A stretch of DNA of 64,000 bases from Kolteria novifilia (GTDB lineage Bacteria > Planctomycetota > Planctomycetia > Kolteriales > Kolteriaceae): assembly GCA_007748055.1 (NCBI GenBank), contig CP036279.1:2294001-2358000 (forward strand), in the 5' to 3' direction. A program made the translations under genes and the position numbers. This document shows, piece by piece, positions 35,766 through 45,247 of the stretch. The notes under the pieces are model-generated. The model ran no database searches and had not been told where the DNA came from. It worked only from the letters and a program-made list of their open reading frames with translations. The stretch's first letter is position 1; each line of letters opens with the position of its first letter.

Positions 35766-37277
35766 ATGAGCCAATTGCTGAGAATGCACCGTCAGTGGAA
35801 GTTACTGCTCTTGTTGAGCTGTTTTGCGACAATCTTGGCGACCAGCCCGGTCGCTTTCGCGCAAGACGAACCGACGCCAACCGCCGCCAAGGCCGCCGAA
35901 GGGGATGCCCTCCCCAAGGGCGTGACCGAGGGGAATAAGGAGGCGACAATCGACGAGGCGGCGGTCGAAGAGGAGGGTGAACCGCTTACGCCGGAGGTCG
36001 TTCAAGCGGAAGGGGATCATCTCTGGACGTTGATCGCCGCGATCTTGGTCTTTTGGATGCAAGCCGGTTTCGCCCTGGTCGAAGCTGGATTCACCCGAGC
36101 CAAGAACGCCGCGAACATCATGATGAAGAACGCCGCCGACATGTGCTTCGGTGGAATCACGTTCTGGATCGTCGGGTATGGTCTCATGTTTGGGCCTTCC
36201 GACTCGTACGGCATCATCGGAACGGGGGACTTCCTCTTCAGTGGTGTCGGCTCCGATGGATCGATCGATGAGGCCAACATGGTCTTCTGGATCTTCCAAT
36301 CAGTCTTCGCCGCGACTGCCGCGACGATCGTTTCCGGATGTATGGCCGGTCGTACCAACTTCCCCGCCTACATCATCTTCTCCTGCTGTATTACGGCCTT
36401 CATCTATCCCGTGTTTGGTAAATGGGCCTGGGGCAGCTTGTTCCTCGACGATGGAGCCGGCTGGCTGGAAGACAAGTGGGGTTTCCTCGACTTCGCCGGA
36501 TCGACGGTGGTTCACTCCATCGGTGGTTGGTGCGGTCTCGCCGGAGCCATCGCGGTCGGTCCGCGGATCGGCAAGTACGGCGCCGATGGCAAGCCGAAGG
36601 TTATCGCCGGCCACAACATGGTTTACGGCATGATCGGTACCTTCATCCTCTGGATGGGTTGGTTCGGCTTCAACGCCGGTTCCACCACCGCCATCGGTGG
36701 CAGTGAGTTCGCTCACACCGCGACGACGACGATGCTCGCCGCGTGTGCCGGTGGACTCATCGCGATGCTCACCTCCAAGGCGATGTACGGCAAATGGGAC
36801 CTCGGCATCACCGCCAACGGTGTGCTCGGTGGCCTCGTCGCGATCACCGCTCCCTGCTATGACGTCAGCCTCCTTTCGGCGGTCATCATCGGCGGTATCG
36901 CGGGCATCATCATTCCTTGCTCGATCAAGTTCTTCGACAACATCAAGGTTGACGACCCGGTCGGTGCCTTGAGTGTTCACTTGGTCTGCGGTATCTGGGG
37001 GACGTTGGCGATCGCCATCTTCGCCCAGGAGATCTACGGCGGGAACAGTGGACTGATCGAAGGCAACCCCGGCTTGATTCTGCCGCAGTTGGTCGGGATC
37101 GCCGCCGCGGGACTTTGGGCCTTCCCGGTCTCCTTCATCGTGTTCAAGATCGTCGACGCGATCGTTGGGCTGCGAGTTGCTCCCGAAGTGGAAGAGCAAG
37201 GTCTGGACATCGACGAGCATGGGATCGGGGCTTATCCGTCGCATGTTGTCTTTGATGCTGGATCGGGCCACGTTTAA
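35766..37277 (+). CDS. amt: Ammonium transporter Amt
   Basis: 503 residues. An N-terminal signal peptide (LLLLLSCFATILATSPVAFA) precedes a long acidic periplasmic segment, then 11 helices. It has the ammonium-channel landmarks: FWMQAGFALVEAGFTRAKNA, NMVYGMIGTFILWMGWFGFN, and the twin histidines in DFAGSTVVHSIGG and GALSVHLVCGIWG. Residues near the C-terminus (IDEHGIGAYPS) resemble the segment contacted by PII proteins. The downstream PII gene (226 bases after) supports control of the channel by a PII protein. It probably acts as a trimer in the inner membrane. Confidence 0.95.
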   Translation: MSQLLRMHRQWKLLLLLSCFATILATSPVAFAQDEPTPTAAKAAEGDALPKGVTEGNKEATIDEAAVEEEGEPLTPEVVQAEGDHLWTLIAAILVFWMQAGFALVEAGFTRAKNAANIMMKNAADMCFGGITFWIVGYGLMFGPSDSYGIIGTGDFLFSGVGSDGSIDEANMVFWIFQSVFAATAATIVSGCMAGRTNFPAYIIFSCCITAFIYPVFGKWAWGSLFLDDGAGWLEDKWGFLDFAGSTVVHSIGGWCGLAGAIAVGPRIGKYGADGKPKVIAGHNMVYGMIGTFILWMGWFGFNAGSTTAIGGSEFAHTATTTMLAACAGGLIAMLTSKAMYGKWDLGITANGVLGGLVAITAPCYDVSLLSAVIIGGIAGIIIPCSIKFFDNIKVDDPVGALSVHLVCGIWGTLAIAIFAQEIYGGNSGLIEGNPGLILPQLVGIAAAGLWAFPVSFIVFKIVDAIVGLRVAPEVEEQGLDIDEHGIGAYPSHVVFDAGSGHV

Positions 37278-37307
37278 GCTGACTTGGGGTCAACTCCCCG
37301 AGCGTTG

Positions 37308-37336
37308 CCGCCTCCGTCAACAAGTGGCGGAGGCGG
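37308..37336 (+). other. Hairpin between amt and the first PII gene
   Basis: CCGCCTCCG (37308-37316) pairs with CGGAGGCGG (37328-37336) around an 11-base loop. No T-run follows, so it is more likely an mRNA processing or stability element, or an attenuating structure, than a strong terminator. The genes on either side probably share the sigma-54 transcript. Confidence 0.45.
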
Positions 37337-37485
37337 TTCGTACAACGAACTAGATGAAGCCGCCTGCATGTTCGGATCGTCGAGCATCGACAGACCGTGG
37401 CAACCGGGAAGGTGATCGAGCCGAACCGAGCGGAAGGTCCGGTCGCCTTCTCCATCCCCCGACCTTCGGGGAAACGAGAGACTGA

Positions 37486-37842
<357 letters not shown>

Positions 37843-38005
37843 CAGGCGATGCCAATAGGTCCGCTCGCAATGTCGCGCCGCCTCCCGAAGTGTCGGTGTC
37901 GCGATGAGGGAACGGACGCGAGGCGGTTGGCCATGTTGGTCCACCTCACCGAGCGATGAAAGTTGTCGATCATGGGCAACGGGTTCAGTGGGGCCGGCAC
38001 ACGCT

Positions 38006-38041
38006 GGGACGGGGGACGTCATTCCCCGTCCCTCTCTTTTT
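38006..38041 (+). terminator. Intrinsic terminator between the two PII genes
   Basis: GGGACGGGG (38006-38014) pairs with CCCCGTCCC (38024-38032), and TCTCTTTTT follows immediately. It separates the amt-PII unit from the PII-glnD unit. Confidence 0.9.
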
Positions 38042-38140
38042 CGAGTGGCGCTTCCTCGATCATCCCCGCTCACGATGGGAACGGGTCCATCTCGCGCCCT
38101 GACGTGGGCCACGTCTTCATCCAAGGAAAGGTGTCGGGCG

Positions 38141-38479
38141 ATGAAGAAGGTTGAAGCCATCGTTCGCCATCACCGACTCGAGGAGGTGAAGGAGGCGTTG
38201 GCCCTGGCCGGAGCTCTCGGAGTCAGTTTCACCGAGGTGCGAGGGTTCGGGCGACAGCGAGGGCGTACCGAGCACTATCGTGGGGTCGAATACACCGTCG
38301 ATCTCATTCCCAAAATCCATATCCAACTGTTTGTGCGCGACGAGCAATTGTCGGCGATCACCAACGCCATCCTCCATTCGGCGCGGACCGGCGACGTCGG
38401 CGACGGCAAGATGATCATCTCCGATGTCATCGATGCGATCGCGATTCGGACGGGGGAACGCGGAGAGGAAGTCATCTGA
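38141..38479 (+). CDS. PII signal-transduction protein (GlnB/GlnK), second copy
   Basis: 112 residues; same start (MKKVEAIVRHHRLEEVK), T-loop ([20 protein letters not shown] with the uridylylation tyrosine) and GDVGDGKMIISD motif. It starts 100 bases after the terminator. Its stop TGA is directly followed by the TTG start of glnD, so the two are translationally coupled. Pairing with glnD suggests this is the GlnB-type sensor whose modification state is set by GlnD. It probably has its own promoter between 38042 and 38140, but none was recognised. Confidence 0.95.
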   Translation: MKKVEAIVRHHRLEEVKEALALAGALGVSFTEVRGFGRQRGRTEHYRGVEYTVDLIPKIHIQLFVRDEQLSAITNAILHSARTGDVGDGKMIISDVIDAIAIRTGERGEEVI

Positions 38480-41146
38480 TTGCATCTGCAACGTATTAAA
38501 GCATTCACGCAAGAACGCTTCGACGTGCTGCGCTCGCTGCACGCGGAACGTTCCTCGGGGCTCGGAATCGCCTGTTCGGTCGCCAACACGATCGAAGAAG
38601 TCATCTGCCAACTCTACCAGCACGCCCTCGAGCAGCGCACCGAAGAGGAACGCGCCGCGGTCGTCGAGCAGTTGGCGCTCGTCGCCGTCGCCGGTTTCGG
38701 ACGCCGCGATGTCGCGCCCCATTCGGATGTCGACGTCTGGTTCCTGCACCGCCGCGATCCGCACAAGGTGGTGCTGGACTTCATCAAAGTCCTCGTTCGA
38801 GACATCTGGGACGTCGGCTTCGAACTGGGCCAGAACGTCGGAACGGTCGGCAACATTCTCGCGCTCTCGAAACAGGAGGTCCTTCCCGGGACCGCGCTGA
38901 TCGACGCGCGCTATCTCCTTGGGCAGCGACAACTGCACGACGATCTCGTCACGCGCTACCGAAGACATCTCAATCGCGGGGGGGCCGCGACGCTCTACGA
39001 GAAGACGGTTCGATCGGTCGCTTCCGACCAAGAGAAGTTCGGCACCACGTCCCACCTTCTCGAGCCCGACGTCAAAAAGACCGTCGGCGGTCTGCGCGAT
39101 CTTCACCTGATTCACTGGCTCGGTAGCGCGCTCTACGAAGCCCCCGAGCCCCACGAACTCGAACGGCGCGGGCTCATCGGAACCGACGAGGCGCGGATCC
39201 TCACCGACGCGCACGACTTTCTGCTGCGAGTCCGGATCGACTTGCATCTTCACGCCGGCAAGGCGGCCGACGTGCTCCTGCGCTCCGAACAGATGCGGAT
39301 CGCCAAGGAATGGGGGTATCACGATTCCCCCTCGATGCTCGCCGTCGAACAGTTCATGCGCGACTACTTCAGGCGGACGACCGCCGTCGAGGAGATCGTC
39401 CAGCGCTTCGTCGCCCGCTCGCGCCCGCGTCACATGGCTCGTCGCGTCCAAGAACGGCTCGTGACCTGGCGGACGGGCAAATGGTTTCGCGTCGGACCGC
39501 TCGGGGCCGGCGTCATCCCGCGCTACCAAGTCGAGGTCTTCGGGTCCTTGGCGTGCACGCTCGAACTCGCGCGACTCGCGTCGCTCTACCACTACGACTT
39601 CGAGTTCGAAACGCTCGACGCGATGCGCGAGGTCTACGGCGTCCTACCGCACCCGAAGGAGGGGGACGACTCGGACGCCGCCGGGGACCTCGATCCGGAA
39701 GCGGTGCGCATCTTCCTCGAATTGCTCAAGACGCCCGGCGGAATGGCGAAGGTGCTTCGGCGACTCCACGAGGTCGGTGTGCTCGAACGCCTGATTCCCG
39801 AGTTCGAACACGCTCGCTGCTTGCTTCAGTTCAACGCCTATCACAAGTACACCGTCGACGAACACACCTTCGTCATGCTTGGCTTCGCGGAGGAGCTCGT
39901 TCTCAACGATGGGTTGTTGGGGAGGGTCTACGAGAAGATCAAGCGACTCGATCTGCTCCATCTGGCGATCTTGCTTCACGACGTCGGCAAGGGGTACGAG
40001 GAGGACCACTCCAAGGTTGGGGCCCGGATCACGCGCGTCGTCGCCGAGCGATTCGGCTTCAACGCCGAGGAGCACAAGACAGTCGTTTTCCTCGTCGAGC
40101 ACCATCTGCTGCTCTCGCAGATCGCCTTTCATCGAGATATCACCGACAAGAAGCTACTCATCGACTTCGCCCGAACGGTCGGCACCGTCGAGCGGCTTCG
40201 GATGCTCTATGTCCTGACGGTGGTCGACGTCGAAGCGGTTGGCCCAGGGACGATGAATCAGTGGCGGGCCGACATCCTCGCGGATCTCTTCCGCCGAACC
40301 GCGCGACTGCTGGGCGAGGAACACCCGCTCGTCGAATCGGAAGTGAAGTCGGAGGAGGTGCGGCGCCGACTCGCCAAGACCGCGGGCGCCGACGAGCGCG
40401 CGATGGCGTTTCTCGACTTGATCCCCAACGAGATGCTCGAGGAACAAACCGACGAGCAGATTCTCGCCCATTGGCGGCGTTGGCAGGACTTCACGCCCGA
40501 CCAGGTCGCGATCCTCAACGCGGAGTATCGTCCGGCGGGGGACTCGGTCACGCTGACTGTCGTCAGTCACGAGGAGACGTCGGATGCGTCGTTCAGTCTC
40601 ATTTGCGGGGCGTTGACCGCCCACAACATGGAGATCCTCTCCGCGCGCATCCGGACGCTCGGCGACAAGACCATCCTCGACCAGTTCGACGTCAAGGACA
40701 AGCACCACACCGGGCCACCGACCCCCGAACGCTGCCGACAGCTCGCGACGACGGTCCGGCGGCTGCTCGCCGGCGAGCTCAAGATCCAAGACGTCCTTTG
40801 GAGCTCGTTGCCGTCGGCGTTCGTGACCCGCAAGCGCATCGTGGGGCGCGAGACCACTCAAGTGGTGGTCGACAGCAAGGGTTCCGAGGAGTTCACGATC
40901 ATCGAGATCTTCACGCCGAACCGGCGCGGTCTGCTCTACACGATGGCGAAGTCGCTACACCGTCTCGGGCTGCGGGTCCATCTCGCGAAGATCGCCACGT
41001 ACTCCGACGAGGTGGTCGACGTCTTCTACGTCCAAGAGAATGATGGCCGGAAGGTCGACTCCGAGGGTCGCGAAAAGGGGATCAAGGAACAACTCGTCGA
41101 CGACATTCATCGACTCGCCGACGATCCGCGTTCGCTGGTGCTTTAA
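38480..41146 (+). CDS. glnD: PII uridylyltransferase/uridylyl-removing enzyme
   Basis: 888 residues. Adds or removes UMP on the T-loop tyrosine of PII in response to glutamine. The N-terminal nucleotidyltransferase domain has GFGRRDVAPHSDVDVWFLH; an HD hydrolase domain has LLHDVGKGYEEDHSKVG and LVEHHLLLSQIA; two ACT domains end the protein (VSHEETSDASFSLICGAL, then IIEIFTPNRRGLLYTMAKSL). The TTG start lies exactly at the end of the PII gene (TGATTG) with GGAGAGGAAG upstream. Length matches the family. Confidence 0.95.
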   Translation: MHLQRIKAFTQERFDVLRSLHAERSSGLGIACSVANTIEEVICQLYQHALEQRTEEERAAVVEQLALVAVAGFGRRDVAPHSDVDVWFLHRRDPHKVVLDFIKVLVRDIWDVGFELGQNVGTVGNILALSKQEVLPGTALIDARYLLGQRQLHDDLVTRYRRHLNRGGAATLYEKTVRSVASDQEKFGTTSHLLEPDVKKTVGGLRDLHLIHWLGSALYEAPEPHELERRGLIGTDEARILTDAHDFLLRVRIDLHLHAGKAADVLLRSEQMRIAKEWGYHDSPSMLAVEQFMRDYFRRTTAVEEIVQRFVARSRPRHMARRVQERLVTWRTGKWFRVGPLGAGVIPRYQVEVFGSLACTLELARLASLYHYDFEFETLDAMREVYGVLPHPKEGDDSDAAGDLDPEAVRIFLELLKTPGGMAKVLRRLHEVGVLERLIPEFEHARCLLQFNAYHKYTVDEHTFVMLGFAEELVLNDGLLGRVYEKIKRLDLLHLAILLHDVGKGYEEDHSKVGARITRVVAERFGFNAEEHKTVVFLVEHHLLLSQIAFHRDITDKKLLIDFARTVGTVERLRMLYVLTVVDVEAVGPGTMNQWRADILADLFRRTARLLGEEHPLVESEVKSEEVRRRLAKTAGADERAMAFLDLIPNEMLEEQTDEQILAHWRRWQDFTPDQVAILNAEYRPAGDSVTLTVVSHEETSDASFSLICGALTAHNMEILSARIRTLGDKTILDQFDVKDKHHTGPPTPERCRQLATTVRRLLAGELKIQDVLWSSLPSAFVTRKRIVGRETTQVVVDSKGSEEFTIIEIFTPNRRGLLYTMAKSLHRLGLRVHLAKIATYSDEVVDVFYVQENDGRKVDSEGREKGIKEQLVDDIHRLADDPRSLVL

Positions 41147-41321
41147 GAGGGTTTCTGGCGACCCGCCACTTTCCCACTGTCCTACGCGACGTTGGGGAGC
41201 GATTCCCCAACGTTGACGGGTGCTGGGGAGCAATTCCCATTCCAAATCTTGGCAAACAACTCCAAAGATCGGATTGAATCAAGCCAACGGGCGTGCTATC
41301 GGCCCGAGGTCTTAGCAGAAG

Positions 41322-44114
41322 ATGCTGACGGAGGCCGAGAGCTTGATCTGGGATAGAGGCCATTTGGGGCGAGCGGATCTTACCGCGCGATTCTTGGAAT
41401 CATGGATTCGTCTCGTGCAGGCGGCGCCGCGACGGGTCGCGCTGGTCGCCGGCGTGATCGCTGTCCTTTCGCTCGTCGTCGCCGCCCACGGGCTCGGCTT
41501 CAAGACCGACCGCACCGATCTCGTCGATCCCACCGCCGCGTACTACGCGGACTGGGCGAAATACGAAAAGGAGTTCGGCGGCGAGTCCGACATCATCTTC
41601 ATCATCGAGGGAACCAAGCGTTCGGAGATCGTCCGAGCGATCAAGACCCTGGCACGCGATCTGGAGTCCTTTCCCCAAGCCTTTCAGAACGTCTGCTACC
41701 GCATCGATCTCTCGCGGCTTCATGCGAAGGGGCTCTATCAGCTCCCGATCGAGGATCTCGAAGCGATCGACTCCCGCGTGAAACCGCTGACGCCCCTCCT
41801 GGCGGGAGGATGGCGTTTTCTCACACTCGACTCGGCGTTGGGGGCGGCCCTGGCCGCTTCGAGCACCGCGATCGACAAGCAGCAGTCACTCGACGAGTCG
41901 GGACGCCAAAAGGCGGCCGCCGCGACGCGACTCTTGCAGTCCATGACCAGCTATCTCTACAACGGGCGGGCCTTTCGGTCTCCTTGGGTGCCGCTGCGAT
42001 CACCCACCTTGGGCGCCTCGGTCGCGGGGATGCCGGAGTACTTCTTCTCCGAGGATGGCAAGACCGCCATCGTCCGCGCCGAACCGATTAAGGACACGTC
42101 GAGCCTCTCCGACTTCGGCAAGTCGGTCGATCTCGCCAAACGCATGATCGACCGCATGGAGCCGGTCTTTCCCGATCTTCATTTCGGGCTCACCGGGCTT
42201 CCGGTCCTAGAAGCCGATGAGATGATCTCGGCGAAACGGGACAGCACGCGGGCGATGTTGATTTCGCTTCTCGGCGTCGGCTGTCTCTTCATGGTCGCCT
42301 TTCGGGCGTGGCGTCACCCCATGTGCGCCATCCTCACGCTGATCATCAGTGCGTGTTGGACGCTCGGATGGGTCACGCTGACCGTCGGTCACCTCAACAT
42401 TCTCTCGGCGTCGTTCATCGTGACGCTTGTCGGCTTGGGGATCGACTTCGGTATTCTCTGGCTCTCCCGTTTTGAATCGATGCGGGGGCTCGGCCTGAGC
42501 GTGGCGGAATCGAACAGGGGGGCGGCGACGACAGTCGGCCCCGGCGTCCTCATCGGAGGGCTCACGACGGCGCTAGCCTTCTTCACCACGATGGCGACCG
42601 GTTTTCTCGGTCTGCGCGAGATGGGTTGGATTGCCGGCAGCGGCGTCCTCTGGTGTTTGGTCGGAGCCTTCACGGTGCTGCCCGCGCTCTTGGTGCTCAC
42701 CAAGGGGCGAGTCAGGCGGTGCGAGCGGGAACTAGTCGCCGATCAACCGGCCGCGCTCTTTCTGGCGCGACGGCCCGCCCTGGTCGGGCTCCTTTCCCTC
42801 CTGGTCGTGATCGGCTTGGCGACGCAGATTACCAAGCTCCGTTTCGACTACAACTTGCTGAACCTCCAATCGGATGGGCTCGCGTCGGTCGAATGGGAAG
42901 AGAAACTCGTCGAGCGAATGGGAGCCTCCGCGTGGTACGCGCTCTCGATGGCGGAGACGCCCGAGGAGGCTCGCCGCCTCGGGGAGGAGTTCGCCGCCTT
43001 GCCGAGCGTTGGGCGCGTGGTCGAAGTCGCGTCGCTGATTCCGACCGATCAAGAGAAGAAGCGTCCCTATGTCGCCGCCATTTCCAAGGCGGTCGCCGAC
43101 CTGCCGACGACCGAGCAGGTCAAGAAGCTACCGCCGCCGGAGTTGGCGAAGCTCACCGAGCGCATCGAGGCGATCGCTCAATTGCCGAAGAACGTGCCGG
43201 TGTCGGAATTGGTGGCGATCACCCGGCTGCGTCATGCCGCCGAGGAGACCCTCGAGGCGATGCGTCGGCTGCCGCTACTGGACCAAGACCGCCGGGTGGC
43301 GAGTTTCCAGACCCGTTGGCTCGAGGATCTCTTTGGCCAACTTCGCAAACTCCACGATGTCGCCAACCCCGAACCGGTTGGCGTGGCCGATCTGCCCAGT
43401 GCGCTGCGTTCGCGTTACCTCAGCCCCGATGGAACATGGCTCTTGCAGATCTTCGCCGACGCGAGCGTTTGGGATGGCGAGCCGCTCAACGCCTTCGTGC
43501 GTGAGGTCTACTCCGTCGATCCGCACGTCACCGGCAAGCCGATCTCGACGCTCCTGTCGCTCCGAGAGATGACCGCGGGCTACCAGCGCAGCGCCTGGCT
43601 GGCGATCGGGGTGATCCTGCTCGCGGTCTGGTGCGGAGTGCGAAGCTGGCGCGACTCGCTCTTGGCGATGACGCCCCTGGTGCTCGGTTGCCTGGCGATG
43701 TTCGGGCTGATGGGGATCGCTTCGATCTCGCTCAATCCCGCCAACATGATCGCGTTGCCGCTGATCTTGGGGATCGGCGTCGATTTCGGCGTCCACGTGG
43801 TGCATGACTTTCACGCCAGTAACGGGACGTATGTTCTTGGCCGAGGGCTTGGGCGCGCCTTGGTGCTGACGAGCCTGACGACGATCCTCGGATTCGCGTC
43901 GCTGATGACCGCGAGTCATCGCGGCATGTCGAGCATCGGGGTTGTGTTGTCGCTCGGGGTCGCGTGCTGCTCGCTGGCCGCCTTGGTCCTCTTGCCGGCG
44001 CTCTTGCAACTGCTCTCGCGCACCCGCGTCGAGACGGCGGTGCTTTCCTTTCCCCACGGGGATTCTTCTTCCACCTCGTCGCCCAGCGAAACCGAGGCCG
44101 TGGAAGCGGCCTGA
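41322..44114 (+). CDS. MMPL/RND-superfamily transporter (HpnN-like)
   Basis: 930 residues with twelve helices in the RND/MMPL arrangement: one helix, a large periplasmic loop, five helices, repeated. Landmarks are the first loop GLGFKTDRTDLVDP, then IVTLVGLGIDFGILWLSRFE in the first repeat and ALPLILGIGVDFGVHVVHDF in the second, each with the proton-relay-type acidic residue. The overall pattern resembles HpnN, which moves hopanoids to the outer membrane. No hopanoid genes are nearby, so the lipid substrate is unproven. It follows glnD but with a 175-base gap. Confidence 0.8.
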   Translation: MLTEAESLIWDRGHLGRADLTARFLESWIRLVQAAPRRVALVAGVIAVLSLVVAAHGLGFKTDRTDLVDPTAAYYADWAKYEKEFGGESDIIFIIEGTKRSEIVRAIKTLARDLESFPQAFQNVCYRIDLSRLHAKGLYQLPIEDLEAIDSRVKPLTPLLAGGWRFLTLDSALGAALAASSTAIDKQQSLDESGRQKAAAATRLLQSMTSYLYNGRAFRSPWVPLRSPTLGASVAGMPEYFFSEDGKTAIVRAEPIKDTSSLSDFGKSVDLAKRMIDRMEPVFPDLHFGLTGLPVLEADEMISAKRDSTRAMLISLLGVGCLFMVAFRAWRHPMCAILTLIISACWTLGWVTLTVGHLNILSASFIVTLVGLGIDFGILWLSRFESMRGLGLSVAESNRGAATTVGPGVLIGGLTTALAFFTTMATGFLGLREMGWIAGSGVLWCLVGAFTVLPALLVLTKGRVRRCERELVADQPAALFLARRPALVGLLSLLVVIGLATQITKLRFDYNLLNLQSDGLASVEWEEKLVERMGASAWYALSMAETPEEARRLGEEFAALPSVGRVVEVASLIPTDQEKKRPYVAAISKAVADLPTTEQVKKLPPPELAKLTERIEAIAQLPKNVPVSELVAITRLRHAAEETLEAMRRLPLLDQDRRVASFQTRWLEDLFGQLRKLHDVANPEPVGVADLPSALRSRYLSPDGTWLLQIFADASVWDGEPLNAFVREVYSVDPHVTGKPISTLLSLREMTAGYQRSAWLAIGVILLAVWCGVRSWRDSLLAMTPLVLGCLAMFGLMGIASISLNPANMIALPLILGIGVDFGVHVVHDFHASNGTYVLGRGLGRALVLTSLTTILGFASLMTASHRGMSSIGVVLSLGVACCSLAALVLLPALLQLLSRTRVETAVLSFPHGDSSSTSSPSETEAVEAA

Positions 44115-44219
44115 CGACACTTCGCGGCGACCTCTCGACGGCGACCTCTCCGCAGTGACGTTCGTTTCCCTCACCCGCTGCGTGCCACTGATTGCTCGAC
44201 GGCCAGGAAACGCCGGTCG

Positions 44220-44235
44220 TGTCATGATCATGACA
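44220..44235. promoter_or_regulatory. 16-bp perfect palindrome
   Basis: TGTCATGATCATGACA is exactly self-complementary. It lies in the 307-base gap between the RND gene and the GntR regulator, about 200 bases before the latter. A binding site for a dimeric regulator is possible; nothing else supports it. Confidence 0.35.
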
Positions 44236-44386
44236 TCGCGTCACCATCTCGAAGAGCAGATCTCCTTTCCGGCGCGATGAGGCGTCCTGCCACCATCACT
44301 CGTTCGACTACTCGGTCGGGGTGATCCGTTGCCGAAAGGCCGGATCGAAGATTCTGTGGAATTCGCTTGTGCGCGCGCGAGTTAGG

Positions 44387-44407
44387 TGTACTATGTCAAT
44401 TAGTACA
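44387..44407 (+). promoter_or_regulatory. YtrA-type operator overlapping the regulator's own promoter
   Basis: TGTACTA (44387-44393) and TAGTACA (44401-44407) are exact inverted halves with a 7-base centre. A candidate promoter, TTGTGC (44367-44372), 16 bases, TACTAT (44389-44394), overlaps the left half. The site ends 14 bases before the ATG of the GntR-family gene, the position expected for autorepression. Confidence 0.7.
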
Positions 44408-44421
44408 GTTATGGGGCAGTC

Positions 44422-44823
44422 ATGCAGCTCAGCATCGACACCGGCGTTCGGACGCCGATCTATCGTCAACTCGTTCAGCAGGTCCGCGAGGCGATCGCCC
44501 GCGGCGAACTGCGCCCGGAGGAGAAACTCCCCTCCGTCCGTCAGCTCGCGCGCGATTTGGTCATCAATCCCAACACGATCGCCCGCGCCTTCACCGAGCT
44601 TGAGCGGGAGGGGCTGATCGTCAGTCGCGCCGGGGTGGGGATCTTCGTGGCGCGGCGCGAGCAACAACTGACGAAGAAGGCGCGCAAGAGTCGCTTGCTG
44701 GAAATGCTCGATTTGTGGCTTACCGAGGCGGTCAATCTCGGGTTCTCGGCCGATGAGGTCCTTGAGATTGTCACCGCCCGCGCGAAGGACTTCGCGTGGC
44801 AACAGTCCAGTGGCGGCGGTTGA
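44422..44823 (+). CDS. GntR-family transcriptional regulator, YtrA subfamily
   Basis: 133 residues. The N-terminal winged helix is complete (PIYRQLVQQVREAIARGELR, LPSVRQLARDLVINPNTIAR, LEREGLIVSRAGVGIFV). Only a short helical tail follows, the hallmark of the YtrA subfamily, which lacks a large effector domain. These regulators usually control adjacent ABC transporter genes; the ATPase gene starts 424 bases downstream on the same strand. A perfect inverted repeat overlapping its promoter suggests autorepression. Second copies of that operator were not found before the ABC gene. Confidence 0.9.
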   Translation: MQLSIDTGVRTPIYRQLVQQVREAIARGELRPEEKLPSVRQLARDLVINPNTIARAFTELEREGLIVSRAGVGIFVARREQQLTKKARKSRLLEMLDLWLTEAVNLGFSADEVLEIVTARAKDFAWQQSSGGG

Positions 44824-44836
44824 AACGGCGCGGGTG

Positions 44837-44955
44837 CGACTGGATGCTTGTCAGCCAGTGCCGACCAATTGCCGCGAGCGTGATCCACTTCGGTTTGCCC
44901 ACGCGAGCGTGATACGTTCCGCTTGGGTGCCATGCCCACGCTCGCGGTGGGCATG
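44837..44955. repeat. Family-A and family-B palindromes in the gap before the ABC operon
   Basis: The 424-base gap 44824-45247 has no gene. It holds a family-A copy on the minus strand (44837-44863: GGCACTGGCTGACAAGCATC CAGTC when reversed) and family-B-like CCCACGCGAGCGTG and CCCACGCTCGCGGTGGGCATG hairpins (about 44899-44955). Confidence 0.6.
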
Positions 44956-45247
44956 TGGGAAATGCCCCGGGTTCGACACATTTCCGCGAGTGCGGAACGA
45001 GTGTTCATGAAACGAACTCACTCATCGGGACATTGGGGCCGCTCGAATGAAGCGAGTTCGGTGCGAAAAGTCATGGGTGTCCCCAGCCGTCGGTCGGTCC
45101 CTGTCCATAGGGTCCCCCCCATTCCTCCCCCAGGTTTGGGGCAGTGACCGGCCGACGGCGTTCTTTTCCCGAGAGCGAGAAGTGCGGTCTTGCGTCTTCT
45201 GGCGGGTGAGCGTTTTCGAGGTGATGACCACGAGAGGTTGACGACCG

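Noticed and set aside
41322-44114. Hopanoid biosynthesis cluster
   Set aside because: Only the RND protein resembles HpnN; no squalene-hopene cyclase or other hpn genes are present.
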